NCBI GenBank assembly: GCA_965204395.1
Contig: OZ241987.1
Coordinates: forward strand, 1,116,001 to 1,180,000
Length of the DNA stretch: 64,000 nt
Origin: Bin87 sp965204395
Lineage (GTDB): Bacteria > Chloroflexota > Dehalococcoidia > Lucifugimonadales > UBA3495
Reading direction: 5' to 3'
Below the pieces are notes generated by a model. The model made no database searches, had not been told where the DNA came from, and was given only the letters and a program-made list of their open reading frames with translations. A program made the translations under genes and the position numbers. The first letter of the stretch is position 1; the number at the start of each line of letters is the position of its first letter. This document shows positions 1-9,309 of this stretch, piece after piece.

Positions 1-159
1 CACCTAGCCGCTGCTGGCTCATGGAATACCCTCCCTTCTGGACTGCGCCAACGCCCTGCTCCAAGCCTGCCGGAGATTGGCCGCACCTGACCCGGGCCAT
101 CACAAGGCTTCTGAGCCGCAGTCCCGCCCAGCCCGTAGGCTGGATGGGAATTTTGGGAT

Positions 160-264
160 GACGGCATTACGCTAGCCGCCCGCGAGGGTCATTCCGCAGG
201 CGGCCGAACTACAGAGGGTGTCACGCGGAGGCCACAACCACGAGACGCGATTATTGTAAACCAC
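160..264. repeat. Dispersed ~105-bp repeat, copy 1
   Basis: This stretch aligns over roughly 100 bp, at about 70-75% identity by eye, with 8569-8672 in the same orientation. The best conserved part is the core GCGATTATTGTAAA at the right side, with conserved GCCGCCC at the left. Neither copy codes convincingly. The second copy lies beside an IS4-type transposase remnant, so it may be an insertion-sequence end or a MITE; that is inference. Confidence 0.6.
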
Positions 265-657
265 CTGTGGGCGAGCTGCAAAAACGCGCCAGCGCCATGC
301 CGTACGCCTCCTCCGGCAACGGGTGCGGCTTCCGTGCGCCGCACCCGTCGCCAGGACCCGCTTGCCGGGCCCGCGGCGGGCAGGCAGACGTTGGTACGCC
401 ACGCCGCCCGCAACAGTAGCGCCATTTTCTGGAACGTGCGCGCTGCTGCGGAAACCTAACACGCTGCGGCGAGTCAATCGTAGATTCTAAGAAGGCATAC
501 GGGGAGATGACTCGCAATCAATCGCCCGGCACGGCGGAACGGATGGATTCCATAGCGGCTCATTGGACGGGATTTTCGATCCCGCAGACCCATTGCCCCG
601 GGTCTCGTGGGTTCGAATGCCAACGCGCCGCCCTGCGACGGCAGCGCACCACCGTCG

Positions 658-927
658 TTACAGCAAATAACACCTGGACCCGGGTGTTGCGCGGTGAAAA
701 CGAAACAGGAAGAGATTCGCAAAGGCGCGGGCCCTGACCCCCGGCAACGACTGGGAATCGTTGCTCTTGCTCTCAATGGCCGACCCGAGATTCACTACGA
801 GGTACTGCACACCGACCGAAACGACCAGCGCTCCCACAGCCACAATGAGTCCCGAAAATCCAGTCAAGAGCATCGCAACATCTGTGATGTCTACCACGGT
901 AGCGCGAGCGCCAGCAAGTTCCACCAT
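658..927 (-). CDS. Possible small membrane protein
   Basis: An 89-codon frame whose residues ~18-45 form one hydrophobic stretch (AMLLTGFSGLIVAVGALVV) that would suit a single membrane helix, followed by a charged tail. I see no Shine-Dalgarno sequence before the ATG and recognise no family, so it may be a chance frame. Listed only because of the coherent hydrophobic segment. Confidence 0.25.
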   Translation of the reverse strand: MVELAGARATVVDITDVAMLLTGFSGLIVAVGALVVSVGVQYLVVNLGSAIESKSNDSQSLPGVRARAFANLFLFRFHRATPGSRCYLL

Positions 928-1429
928 ACGTTCGAAGGGAGCCGGACCCGGGCGTGGGCCGTCGGTTCCGTGACATCAGCAACCTCCCAGTCAGCCTAGG
1001 GTCGGGCGTAGCCGCGAAGCCGTGCAGAGCCACAAGCTTCCGACCGAAGGCTCCCGACAACCAGCCCGGAGATGCCGCCAGTTGGCCATGACAGCCACCA
1101 TTCAGTCCGGCGCACGGTCCCTCTGGCCAAGTGATACTGCCCCGCCCAGCTTCGCGCCTTGGGCGGGGCCTCAGAGAGCCGGCCTATCGACCAGGCCCGC
1201 CGATAGTAATCCGGCGCAGGACCAGAATCAACCACGGGTCCGCTGATACGACCGCGTTGCCCGATGCTCCCGCTCACCCCGAATACACCGAAGGGATGCG
1301 GCGCCAACCGTGACCATCCTGCCGAGACGCGGGGTACCGACATTGCGAAAGACCTTCGTGCATTGTCGAGGCGCAGTTTCCAATGCACAATGCCGGCATC
1401 CTGATTTTGCCAAGCGGGGCGTCATCGTC

Positions 1430-2341
1430 ATGTATTCGAAAATCATCGTTCCCCTGGACGGGTCGGAGTTGGCCCAACGGGCTTTTCCCTACGCGCAACT
1501 GATTGCCAGGTCGCTGTCGGCGTCAATTGAGCTGACCCAAGCATTTGACATTCCGCCACTGGGGATGTTTGGGGAGGGCTCCCAGTTCGTCGCCGATCAG
1601 ATGCTGGCCGAGGCACACAGTCGCGCGGAGAATTATCTGTCCGAAATTCGCGTGCTTCTGGAGGCGGAGGGCCACTCGGTGTCCACCACGGCGATGCGGA
1701 GTTCTCCCGCCGAGGCCATCATGGCCCAGGCCAGCATTGACCCGTCCGCATTGGTGGTGATGTCCACTCATGGACGGGGAGGGATTGCCCGCTGGGTGCT
1801 GGGCAGCGTCGCCGACAAGGTGCTGCACACCTTGCCCAATCCGATGCTCATCGTGCGGAGTGCCGAAATCCCACCGGCGGCTCCGGCCGATTCGGTGCGA
1901 CGGGTGTTGGTGCCGCTGGACGGGTCGCAGCTGGCGGAGCGGGCCATTCCCCACGCTACGAGCATCGCCGCCGCGCTGTCCGCGGGGATTACGCTGCTGC
2001 GGGTCACGCCGACTCTGGAGCACTACCGACTGGAATTGGCTTACGCTCCCTACGAGATGGCTGGCGTGAGCGAACTCGACCAGGCTTCCCCCGAGCGGCT
2101 GGTGGAGTCTGACACGCGGCAGGTGGCGGCTTATCTGGCCCACGTCCAAGCTCACGGAACTTTCCTGGCGCACGAACGGACCGATGACGTGGCCGGGGCC
2201 ATTATCGACAAGGCAGGTGAGGAGCCATCGCTGGTGGTCATGACCACCCACGGCCGCAGTGGCGTGGGGCGGATGGTTTTGGGCAGCATCGCCGACCGAG
2301 TCGTACGTCACTCCAATGCGCCGGTCCTGGTGATACGGTAA
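1430..2341 (+). CDS. Universal stress protein, tandem UspA domains
   Basis: A 303-residue soluble cytoplasmic protein made of two Usp domains in tandem. Each begins with a buried strand (MYSKIIVPLDGSELA; later RRVLVPLDGSQLAERAIPH) and ends with the nucleotide-binding motif G-x2-G-x9-G-S (STHGRGG...LGSVAD near residue 110 and TTHGRSG...LGSIAD near residue 280), so both halves look ATP-binding. The frame is open upstream to 1310, but ATG 1430 is chosen because the Usp fold starts there. Family members are induced by starvation or respiratory stress. It stands alone about 260 bp upstream of nirK. Confidence 0.93.
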   Translation: MYSKIIVPLDGSELAQRAFPYAQLIARSLSASIELTQAFDIPPLGMFGEGSQFVADQMLAEAHSRAENYLSEIRVLLEAEGHSVSTTAMRSSPAEAIMAQASIDPSALVVMSTHGRGGIARWVLGSVADKVLHTLPNPMLIVRSAEIPPAAPADSVRRVLVPLDGSQLAERAIPHATSIAAALSAGITLLRVTPTLEHYRLELAYAPYEMAGVSELDQASPERLVESDTRQVAAYLAHVQAHGTFLAHERTDDVAGAIIDKAGEEPSLVVMTTHGRSGVGRMVLGSIADRVVRHSNAPVLVIR

Positions 2342-2503
2342 TTTTCGCCAGCATCGCCTCACACGCCGCTGGCATGATGGACCACCGCCGCGCGTCTTGG
2401 AGTTCGCGCGGGGGCGGCGATTCCGCCGCGGATCTCCTGCCTTGGGTGTCCTGCGCCAGCTCGGAACTTGTACTACCGATCAACGACACTAGTTGCTTTT
2501 GAG

Positions 2504-2540
2504 TGATAGTAATTGATATAACTCATATCAACTGATATGA
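2504..2540. promoter_or_regulatory. Overlapping palindromes upstream of nirK
   Basis: Two perfect inverted repeats lie 60-96 bp before the nirK start: TTGATAT-5 nt-ATATCAA (2513-2531) and TCATATCA-AC-TGATATGA (2523-2540), which share a half-site, plus a further TGATAG at 2504. The spacing does not fit the FNR/NnrR consensus (TTGAT-N4-ATCAA); the shape is closer to ArsR- or MarR-type operators. I infer a repressor or activator site for nirK; the regulator is not identified. Confidence 0.55.
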
Positions 2541-2599
2541 TGTAAGCGCCACTATGTCGTGCAACCAAACTGTGCTCGGCGTGGGCAAGGAGGTGCGCT

Positions 2600-3850
2600 A
2601 TGTCGTATCAGAACCGGATCATACCCAGGGCTTGGCCAGTAGGGTTGACGCTGCTGGCGTTGGCTCTATTGCTGGCCGCTGGCGCGGCCTGTCGAAACGG
2701 CGCCGACGCCACGCCCACGCCCGCGTTTTCCCTGCCCACGGCGTTACCCAGTCCGGAAGCCGTTCCCGCTGACGGCGGAAGCCGAGAGGCAACGGCGGCA
2801 CGGTCCTCTGAATATTGGACCGGACCCAAGACCTGGACGCCGGAGGATGTCAGCAGCCTCGAGCGGGTGACCCAGGAACTGGTTGATCCGCCCTTCCTGC
2901 CCGAGCACGAGCAGACCTACGACGGAGATCCCAGGGTGGTCGAGGTACGGATGGTTGTGGAGGAGAGGGAGATCGAGGTCGCGCCCGGCGCTTTCATCTG
3001 GGCCTTCACCTTCAACGGCTCCGTCCCCGGTCCCATCATCGTGGTGCACGAGGGCGACTACGTGGAGCTGACGCTGGTCAACCCGTCCAGCAGTCAGCTG
3101 CTGCACAACATCGACTTCCACGCCTCCATCGGCGCGCTGGGCGGCGGGACGCTGACCCAGGTCGGACCGGGGCAGGAGGTGGTGCTGCGCTTCCGGGCGG
3201 TGAAATCCGGCGTGTTCGTCTACCACTGCGCGCCTGGCGGCGCCATGGTGCCCTGGCACGTTACCCACGGCATGAACGGCGCCATCATGGTCCTGCCCCG
3301 AGACGGGTTGAAAGACCCGGCGGGCAGTCCCATCCGCTACGACCGCGCCTATTACGTCGGGGCGCAGGACTACTATCTGCCCCAGGACGACAACGGCGAG
3401 TTCAAGCGCTACGACAACCCGGCCGCTTCAATGGTGGACGACCTCGAAGCCATGAAAGCCCTGATCCCAACGCACATCGTGTTCAACGGGTCCACGGGAG
3501 CCCTGCAGGGCGACGGACAGCTGACCGCCAACGTGGGTGAGAACGTGCTGGTTGTCCACACACAGGCCGACCGGCAATTGTACCCGCACCTCATCGGCGG
3601 GCATGGCGATTACGTCTGGGAGCGAGGGAATTTCAGCAGCCCGCCGGCCGTTGACCTCGAAACCTGGACCATCGCCGCCGGCTCGGCGGGCGCGTCCATC
3701 CACACCATTCGCCAACCGGGAACCTACGTGTACTTGGCCCACAACCTGATCGAGGCGTTCGTCTACGACGCCAAGGCCATCCTCGTCGCCGAGGGCGAGT
3801 GGGACAACGACCTCATGGAACAGGTGAAACCGCCCACCAACATCCAGTAG
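2600..3850 (+). CDS. nirK: Copper-containing nitrite reductase
   Basis: Reduces nitrite to nitric oxide outside the cytoplasmic membrane. The 416-residue protein starts at ATG 2600 after AAGGAGG and has an N-terminal hydrophobic segment ending in Cys31 (weak lipobox), then a Thr/Pro-rich spacer. All copper ligands are visible: type 1 His169, Cys210, His220 and Met225; type 2 His174, His209 and the late HLIGGHGD motif (330-337); the catalytic Asp172 and His292 are also in place (HNIDFH, YHCAPGG, PTHIVFNG). Two cupredoxin domains and family-typical length make it intact. It faces a DUF1971-globin fusion gene across a ~280-bp gap. Palindromes upstream suggest regulation by a metal- or NO-related factor. 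Confidence 0.95.
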   Translation: MSYQNRIIPRAWPVGLTLLALALLLAAGAACRNGADATPTPAFSLPTALPSPEAVPADGGSREATAARSSEYWTGPKTWTPEDVSSLERVTQELVDPPFLPEHEQTYDGDPRVVEVRMVVEEREIEVAPGAFIWAFTFNGSVPGPIIVVHEGDYVELTLVNPSSSQLLHNIDFHASIGALGGGTLTQVGPGQEVVLRFRAVKSGVFVYHCAPGGAMVPWHVTHGMNGAIMVLPRDGLKDPAGSPIRYDRAYYVGAQDYYLPQDDNGEFKRYDNPAASMVDDLEAMKALIPTHIVFNGSTGALQGDGQLTANVGENVLVVHTQADRQLYPHLIGGHGDYVWERGNFSSPPAVDLETWTIAAGSAGASIHTIRQPGTYVYLAHNLIEAFVYDAKAILVAEGEWDNDLMEQVKPPTNIQ

Positions 3851-4127
3851 CCGGCTCACCGCCACCGAGCTCCTTCGGTGGTCGGCCTATACCGGCCACC
3901 CAACCGGCGATGGCACGACGCCGCAGCGAGAACCCATGGCGGGTTGTCCGTTTGGAACGCTCCTGGTTCCGCTTTGCGTACCATGTGGAAGAGAACGCGC
4001 TGGAGGGTAACCTTGCCTGACCCACATCTCACCTACGGTTCCGCCATGGTCGTCGGACCTGCCTTCGTTTTTTGCCCACGGGCATCGGGCGTCGGTCTTT
4101 GCGCTGAGGATTGGACCACTCGCCCCG

Positions 4128-4838
4128 CTAGTACGCTGCCATTATGATCTGCATCCCCGGTCTCAGACGGGCCCGCCACTGCCGGTCGAGATCCTCACTC
4201 CATTCCGGGTCCAGCGCCTTCCCGGTTGCACAAATGCTGTCCAGCCACAGCTCATAGAGCACCGGCAGCACATTCCGGTTGTTCCGGTTGTGCGACTCCC
4301 CCAACCTCTCCAGGATCTCCCGCATCTCCGGCTCCGTGACGTGGTGCGACACCATCGTGTACACCGAGTCCCGCAGCAGCGTCCTCTGCCTCTCGAAGTC
4401 CGTCGAGGCAAAGTACGGCGCGATCTCCGATGAGGCGTTCAGGAAGGTGTTGTAAAAGACCTCCGCAAAGATGCCGTTGGCTTCGCAGCGCTCCAGGCTG
4501 TCCCGCACCGCCTCGTCCGCATGAGCCCCGGGCGTCCCCATGTGCAGGCCGGGGTCCGGTTCCCTGAAAAAGTCCATCCGGCAACGGAAAGGCCCTTCTC
4601 CGGCCAGCAGATGGCGGACTTCCGGATGGATGATCATGTGGTCCGGCGCCGGGATGATCCGTTCAGCATCCGCCTGCCGGTCCACGACGGTGACGCTCCC
4701 CTCGAAGGCGTGCAGCACGGCCCAATGCTGGGCCGGGAGCGCGTGCTCCCGCCGGAGGGAATCCGGCATCGTCTCCTCGGTGAAAAAGAGCGACCCGCCG
4801 CTCAGTACCAGGCCCGCAGGCAGGCGATCTATGGCCAT
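4128..4838 (-). CDS. DUF1971 (YeaR-like) - globin fusion
   Basis: A 236-residue soluble protein joining two domains. Residues ~5-95 follow the DUF1971/YeaR pattern (LPAG...F...T.P..L...H...W..L, then IIPAP..H.......F...DFF), a cupin-like family whose E. coli member YeaR is induced by nitrate and NO. Residues ~120-236 read as a single-domain globin: FYNTFL, then YFASTDFERQ..LL, and GESH with His183 as likely proximal haem ligand. The start at 4838 follows GGAGG. Being convergent with nirK, it probably senses or detoxifies the NO that nirK makes; that role is inference. I know DUF1971 and globins as separate proteins; the fusion is unusual. Confidence 0.82.
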   Translation of the reverse strand: MAIDRLPAGLVLSGGSLFFTEETMPDSLRREHALPAQHWAVLHAFEGSVTVVDRQADAERIIPAPDHMIIHPEVRHLLAGEGPFRCRMDFFREPDPGLHMGTPGAHADEAVRDSLERCEANGIFAEVFYNTFLNASSEIAPYFASTDFERQRTLLRDSVYTMVSHHVTEPEMREILERLGESHNRNNRNVLPVLYELWLDSICATGKALDPEWSEDLDRQWRARLRPGMQIIMAAY

Positions 4839-5846
4839 GGGGAAACCTCCTTGAAGCTGCTGTTGCTGTTACTGCTCGAAATCGGCCCGGCAGGTCCACT
4901 GCGGTGGGCAGCGGTCCGTCAGCCTTCCCGCCCGCAGTGGTGATACCATTGTATTGGGCCGATACCCTCCGGTGTAAGGGGCGGATGTCATCAAAAATCG
5001 GCGCCCGAACACCAGCGAAGACGCCAATTGCACCACTGGCACAATCCAGGAACCCGCAGACCCGTCCGTTCATCCTCTCCTGCCCACCTCTTCCGGCATA
5101 AACGCCGCCGGGACCTTATCCCCTGGGCGTACCCGGGCTTATACTTCTCGTCAGGCAGCCCACAGTACCCAAAGCCCATGCACCCACCGACGAGACGACC
5201 GATCGTGAGACGGACCACTCCCTCGATGCGAACAATCAGGCCGCCGATCACCAACCCTCGACCAATCCTATTCGCAGCGGCGGGCGTGGTCAGCGCTGAT
5301 CGCCGCCAGGGCAATCGCGTCTAAATTGGCTTCCGTAGTGATAGCGGACCAAACCACATGCTGTAGCCGCTTTCGACGGTCAAAACATACCTCGGTGAGA
5401 CCTGTGTTGGCCGACTTGGAGTCCTATCAGACTGAATTGCAGTATCTGGAAGGCCGGCGACAACAGACAATATCAACGCACAGAATGTTTGAGTGCGTTG
5501 ATTATACCGATTACCGCAAGACGCGATTACCCGGTGATCCCCGCTATCGTGACCTACCCTCGCTCCTGTTGAGCGCGCGTCCGCGCCGCCGCCTGGGCGC
5601 TCATGGGCGCCGCCCCGACAGCGTTGGACACGGGCAGCCGATGCAGGACGGTGTTGGGATCCGCCATACGCTCCGCGTCCCGACGCACCATCCGGTCGGC
5701 GGCGTCCACCTCGCGGGTCAGCGCAACCCACCGGCAGGCCATCGGCAGCGCTCTTCCCAACCGGTGTACACCCAGCTCGCCCAGGCGCCTGCGACAACAA
5801 TCCGTCAGGGGCGATCCGCGCCGTCGGCCAGCTTTTCCCGCCTCCT
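4839..5846. other. Gap of 1 kb with possible remnants
   Basis: No gene here can be supported. Two minus-strand stretches have protein-like composition but no start and no family: about 5080-5300 (Gly/Ile/Val-rich, e.g. GLVIGGLIVRIEG) and about 5554-5800 (REVDAADRMVRRDAER near its centre, ending in TGA-type stop at 5554). They may be decayed 3' ends of genes. The remainder shows nothing recognisable. Confidence 0.5.
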
Positions 5847-6347
5847 CTAGTCGAACATGTGGGAATTAGCCGCCGCAGCGAAATCGGAATCGACGAAGTA
5901 GCTCTGCAGCGGGCTGTTGGCCGCCACCGGCCGCGGCAGCGCCAGACCCCGTTCCCCCTGGAACTTGCGCAGCGCGTGTCCCATCCGTATCAGCAACGAG
6001 CGCAGTTCCTCCGGCGTCAACTCCGCACGCTGGCACAGGACGCCCCGGTGGATGCCCGCCGCGCCGGCCCGCCACACGTACCGCGCCATCCGCCTGGTTG
6101 CCGCATCCAGCCCAGCCAGGAATTCGCAGGCCAGGGCCTCCGTCCATCCTCCCAAGGCCGGTTCATCAGATTCCGCCGCGTCCGGTGTTCCGGTGGGCGG
6201 CGTCGCTTCCTCACCACTGACGGCCGGCGTCTCCGGTGATCCGCCGGCGCCGCCCGCAGGTGCGTTTCGTCCCACGCTCCCAAGCCGCCGCAGTACACGG
6301 ACCACCTCGTCAGCGCTGCCCTCAATTTCCACGCGCATCTGCGTCAC
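5847..6347 (-). CDS. Hypothetical protein, Gly/Pro linker and helical C-terminus
   Basis: 166 residues, GTG start at 6347 with GGGGGAG about 7 nt upstream. Residues 1-25 look like a small alpha/beta piece (MTQMRVEIEGSADEVVRVL), followed by a disordered Gly/Pro/Thr-rich linker (~28-62), then a helical domain (~65-140) that could be a winged-helix-like unit (GIHRGVLCQRAELTPEELRSLL). It is 76 bp downstream of the LLM oxidoreductase on the same strand, so probably co-transcribed. I do not recognise the family. Confidence 0.7.
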   Translation of the reverse strand: MTQMRVEIEGSADEVVRVLRRLGSVGRNAPAGGAGGSPETPAVSGEEATPPTGTPDAAESDEPALGGWTEALACEFLAGLDAATRRMARYVWRAGAAGIHRGVLCQRAELTPEELRSLLIRMGHALRKFQGERGLALPRPVAANSPLQSYFVDSDFAAAANSHMFD

Positions 6348-6423
6348 TGTGACACTCCCCCATCGTCGCTATCGTCTTCGCAGCCGCGCCGCAGAGCACG
6401 CCGCAAGGAACATCGGCCCAGTT

Positions 6424-7461
6424 CTACATACATCGGATTTCGTTCATCATCTCGCCGAGCCCTTCGATGGTCTCCCGCATACCCGAGTACATGGACCCAC
6501 CCGGCCGGCGCACGGCAGCCACGTTCATGCTGACGCTGTCGTACCCCATGCCGACGATCAGCCGCACCTGGTCCAGGCATTCCTTCGGGGTGCCCGCCAC
6601 CGCGAACCGCTCGATCAGGTCGGGGGTGATCAGCTGGTCCAACTCATCGCCGTAGCGGACCTCCGGCTCGAAGTACCATCCGGTCGCCTCTCCCGCCAGT
6701 CGTCTGATGCGCCGGAACCTCTCCGGCTCCAGACCCGATTGCTCAACACTCCCCAAGGACAGATAGTGCGCCGCATACAGCGTCACGCTGCGCCGGGCCA
6801 TCTCTCCGTCTTGAGACACGCATAGGGTCACCCGGGGCGCGATCTCAATTTCCTCCGGCTCCCGGCCCGCCGCCCGCGCTCCCTGGTGAACCCAGGCGCG
6901 GTAACGCTCCAGGGCATCCGCCCTCATCTCCCTGGCGCCCACCACCACCGCGTCGGCCATGCGTCCCGCCAGCATCGCCACCTTCCGGCTGCGCGTGCCC
7001 ACCACCACCGGCATGCGACACGCGATGTCGCCGGCGATTCGCGCGTCCCTGATCTGATAGGCAGGACCGTCCCAGTCCAGTTTGTCCCCGCTCAGCAGTT
7101 TGCCCACCACCAGCAGGAACTCCTCCAGGCGGCCCGCCGGGCGGGATTGGTCAATGCCCAGTCCCGACAATCCCGCGCCCACCCCGATACCCAGGAAGGC
7201 TCGCCCCTGGGATATTTCGTTCAGGGTCGCCAGGGTCGTCGCAACCGCGGCCGGATGCCGAAGGTAGGGGTTGCTGACCAAGCTGCCGATCTGAACGCGG
7301 TTGGTCGCCTGGGCGCACAGCGCCTGCACCAGAAACGTGTCCCGCAGCATCGCCACGTCGGATATGCCCAGCCGGTCCGCTCCGGCTTCGTCCACCAGCT
7401 TCGCCAGTTCCAGCATCTCACCGGCGGCGATGACTGGGCTCAGTTCAACCTCTACTCTCAT
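6424..7461 (-). CDS. LLM-class (F420/FMN-dependent) oxidoreductase
   Basis: 345 residues with the luciferase-like TIM-barrel pattern: early ELSPVIAAGEMLELAKLVDEAG, RVQIGSLVSNPYLRHP (the 'G..V.np..RhP' signature), GRAFLGIGVGAG, then a C-terminal AGTPKECLDQVRLIVGMGYD segment. In this family such proteins use reduced F420 or FMN; closest in feel are methylene-tetrahydromethanopterin-reductase-like enzymes. The substrate cannot be told from sequence. The start is ATG 7461 after GAGGGA. It probably heads a two-gene unit with the downstream hypothetical protein. Confidence 0.88.
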   Translation of the reverse strand: MRVEVELSPVIAAGEMLELAKLVDEAGADRLGISDVAMLRDTFLVQALCAQATNRVQIGSLVSNPYLRHPAAVATTLATLNEISQGRAFLGIGVGAGLSGLGIDQSRPAGRLEEFLLVVGKLLSGDKLDWDGPAYQIRDARIAGDIACRMPVVVGTRSRKVAMLAGRMADAVVVGAREMRADALERYRAWVHQGARAAGREPEEIEIAPRVTLCVSQDGEMARRSVTLYAAHYLSLGSVEQSGLEPERFRRIRRLAGEATGWYFEPEVRYGDELDQLITPDLIERFAVAGTPKECLDQVRLIVGMGYDSVSMNVAAVRRPGGSMYSGMRETIEGLGEMMNEIRCM

Positions 7462-7660
7462 GCTCCCTCAACCGTGATGAACGCTGCGGATCCATACTCG
7501 CCGCGCAAGTATAGGTTCCGATGTTGGCTGCCGCAACGAACCTCATCCCAGGGCAACGGGTTCCTGAACTCCCGGCGCACCGCCGCTACGATCGCCGGTC
7601 TTCTTTCCAGCAACCTGGCGACGTCCAGATCCGGCCCGGGCCCACCCATTTCCGGCAGCA

Positions 7661-8509
7661 TCAGCGCGGCAGGACCGGGTTGGATATCGGCCCGTCGCTG
7701 AACCCCAACGCGCGCCGCACCATCTCGTTGGTGCGTACCAGCCTTACCGCCGACCTGGCCCAATCCGGATTATTCCGGTTCATCACCTCATGGCGCTCCA
7801 CGATCCCAACGTCGAGGTACTCGTCAACCAGCTTCCGGCATTCGTGCTCGTTCCAGCCCATCCCCCAATCCAGCATCCACTGGTTGCACAGCATGCTGTA
7901 CCCCACGAAGTTCATCCGACCCTCCAGATGGTGCATCTCCTTTACGAATCGCTCCAACACGTCGTCTGCGCCGGTAGCCTCCGCCGCAGGAACCGCCGTG
8001 AGAGGCGCCTCGACGTCGCCGTGCTCCGCCAGCTGGATGCCCAGCTCCGCCTCCAGCGGAAACAGCGGAGCGGTGGCCAGCATGTCCCGCGACACCGACT
8101 GGCTGAAGGCGCACAGCACTATGCGCCGCCCGCGTGTCCGCGCCCGATCCACCAGGGCCTGGTAGTCGGAATCCCCCGAGCCCAGGATCACCGTGCCGCA
8201 GTCCTCCCGGTCCCGGACCCATTCGTAGACCTCCAGGAGGATGGCCGGATCGGACCGGTCCTTGCCGGCGCTGCTGCGGGGCGCGTGATACAGCACGATG
8301 TTGTGCTCGGTGAACTCCCGGCCATCGTCGGGCCGCAGCGACCAGTCGCCGAAGGCCTTGCCGCCCTTCACCTCTCCGAATACGCCGCCCACGTCGGTCA
8401 TGGCACGACACAGCTCGGCCGGCCTGACGCTGCGACCATAGAGCTGCGCCCCGCGCCGGATGTTCTCCCAGTCGATGGCGATCAGCACGCCCCGAGGCTT
8501 TTCCGCCAT
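7661..8509 (-). CDS. NYN (LabA/PIN-like) domain protein
   Basis: 282 residues from ATG 8509, which has GGGAG ~9 nt upstream; the frame is open further but the fold begins with RGVLIAIDWENIRRGAQ, the typical first strand and Asp of NYN domains. Further PIN/NYN acidic positions are visible in VILGSGDSDYQALVDRARTRGRRIVL (SGDSDY). The domain (~1-170) is expected to be a metal-dependent ribonuclease. Residues ~185-270 form a helical winged-helix-like module (FVGYSMLCNQWMLDWGMGW) that resembles the RNA-binding OST-HTH type found next to NYN. Likely RNA processing or turnover; no operon partner is evident. Confidence 0.85.
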   Translation of the reverse strand: MAEKPRGVLIAIDWENIRRGAQLYGRSVRPAELCRAMTDVGGVFGEVKGGKAFGDWSLRPDDGREFTEHNIVLYHAPRSSAGKDRSDPAILLEVYEWVRDREDCGTVILGSGDSDYQALVDRARTRGRRIVLCAFSQSVSRDMLATAPLFPLEAELGIQLAEHGDVEAPLTAVPAAEATGADDVLERFVKEMHHLEGRMNFVGYSMLCNQWMLDWGMGWNEHECRKLVDEYLDVGIVERHEVMNRNNPDWARSAVRLVRTNEMVRRALGFSDGPISNPVLPR

Positions 8510-8568
8510 GAAATACACTCCCTTCTCAATCGCGCCGTGGCCCATACCCAAATAGCGACGCCAATACG

Positions 8569-8672
8569 ATGGCCGCCCACAACAGCTATTCTGCGAGCGG
8601 CCAAACTAAAGGGGGTGCCGCGCGGGGTCACGCCACGCGGCGCGATTATTGTAAATCGCCGGTAGGCACGCC
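8569..8672. repeat. Dispersed ~105-bp repeat, copy 2
   Basis: Second copy of the repeat described at 160-264, again with the core GCGATTATTGTAAA. It sits between the start of the NYN gene and an IS4-type transposase remnant whose coding fragment ends 38 bp further on. Position next to a transposase end suggests it is the terminal sequence of that element. Confidence 0.6.
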
Positions 8673-8709
8673 GCAATTTGGGACGTAGATCTCACGCGTG
8701 CCCGGTTTG

Positions 8710-9099
8710 CTAGGGTTGGATGGTGACCAGGTCATCGGGTAGGCCGGGCGTGGCTGGGTAGAATTCGTAACCCAGGCGCAGGATGCCCAGCTTGCCTCGG
8801 GAGCAGACCTGCCGCCGGAAAGTTGGCGATGCTCGCACTCCCAACAGGATTGGCAGGCAACAGGCCAGCAGCAGCCCGACGAGTCCGCCAGAGGCGGTTT
8901 GCAGCCGGTCGGGGGTGGTTGCCGCGCTCCGGTTCAACCCGAAGCGTTGCTTGCCGTCCTTGAAGTACTGCTCCGGCTGCATCCGCTTCCGATACATCCG
9001 CACCGCCTGGCGAGGATTGGTCAGCGACGTGGCCAGAAACGAGTCAGCTCCGTAGAGAGCGGCATCGTACGCCAAGTCCGCTATCGACGCCTTGGCCAC
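8710..9099 (-). pseudogene. IS4-type transposase, C-terminal remnant
   Basis: Only about the last 130 residues of a DDE transposase remain. The diagnostic piece is VRMYRKRMQPEQYFKDGK, the Y-(2)-R-(3)-E-(6)-K signature that carries the last catalytic Glu of IS4-family enzymes, preceded by DSFLATSLTNPRQAV and followed by a hydrophobic C-terminal segment. The N-terminal catalytic Asp residues are absent and the frame upstream turns into non-homologous sequence. Non-functional remnant. Confidence 0.8.
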
Positions 9100-9309
9100 C
9101 GGTGTATTCGCTGGTGAGCGCGATGTGGACCCACCCAAGGGGTGAGATGTGGGCCAGGAGCTCGGGTCGGGCTCGACCGTCAAGCCGGCGCGTTTCCACG
9201 GTCTGACCGCTTCGCCGAGATGGGCACCATTACAGTAAACGACGATGGCCTTGAGCAAGTTGAGCCGTTAGCTGTCGCCAAGACTGGGACGAGTCGGCTG
9301 AGCGCTGGC

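Larger units (their letters stand above)
1..1429. other. Region without a confident gene
   Basis: About 1.4 kb upstream of the universal stress gene. Reading frames exist on both strands, but their translations are Arg/Pro-rich, lack ribosome-binding sites and match no family I know. It holds one copy of a dispersed repeat (160-264) and a weak small membrane-protein candidate (658-927, minus). A T-loop-like GTTCGAATGCC near 610 does not fold into a tRNA. Confidence 0.6.

Noticed and set aside
540..635. Possible tRNA (GTTCGAATGCC T-loop-like sequence and a GGGAT/ATCCC stem)
   Set aside because: The T-stem has a mismatch, the acceptor stem cannot be formed and arm spacing is wrong for any tRNA class.
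2504..2540. FNR/NnrR box upstream of nirK
   Set aside because: TTGAT and ATCAA are present but not with the required 4-bp spacing, so only a generic operator is claimed.
7458..7763. Minus-strand ~100-codon frame between the LLM and NYN genes
   Set aside because: Overlaps the NYN gene end in another frame, has no ribosome-binding site and no family resemblance.
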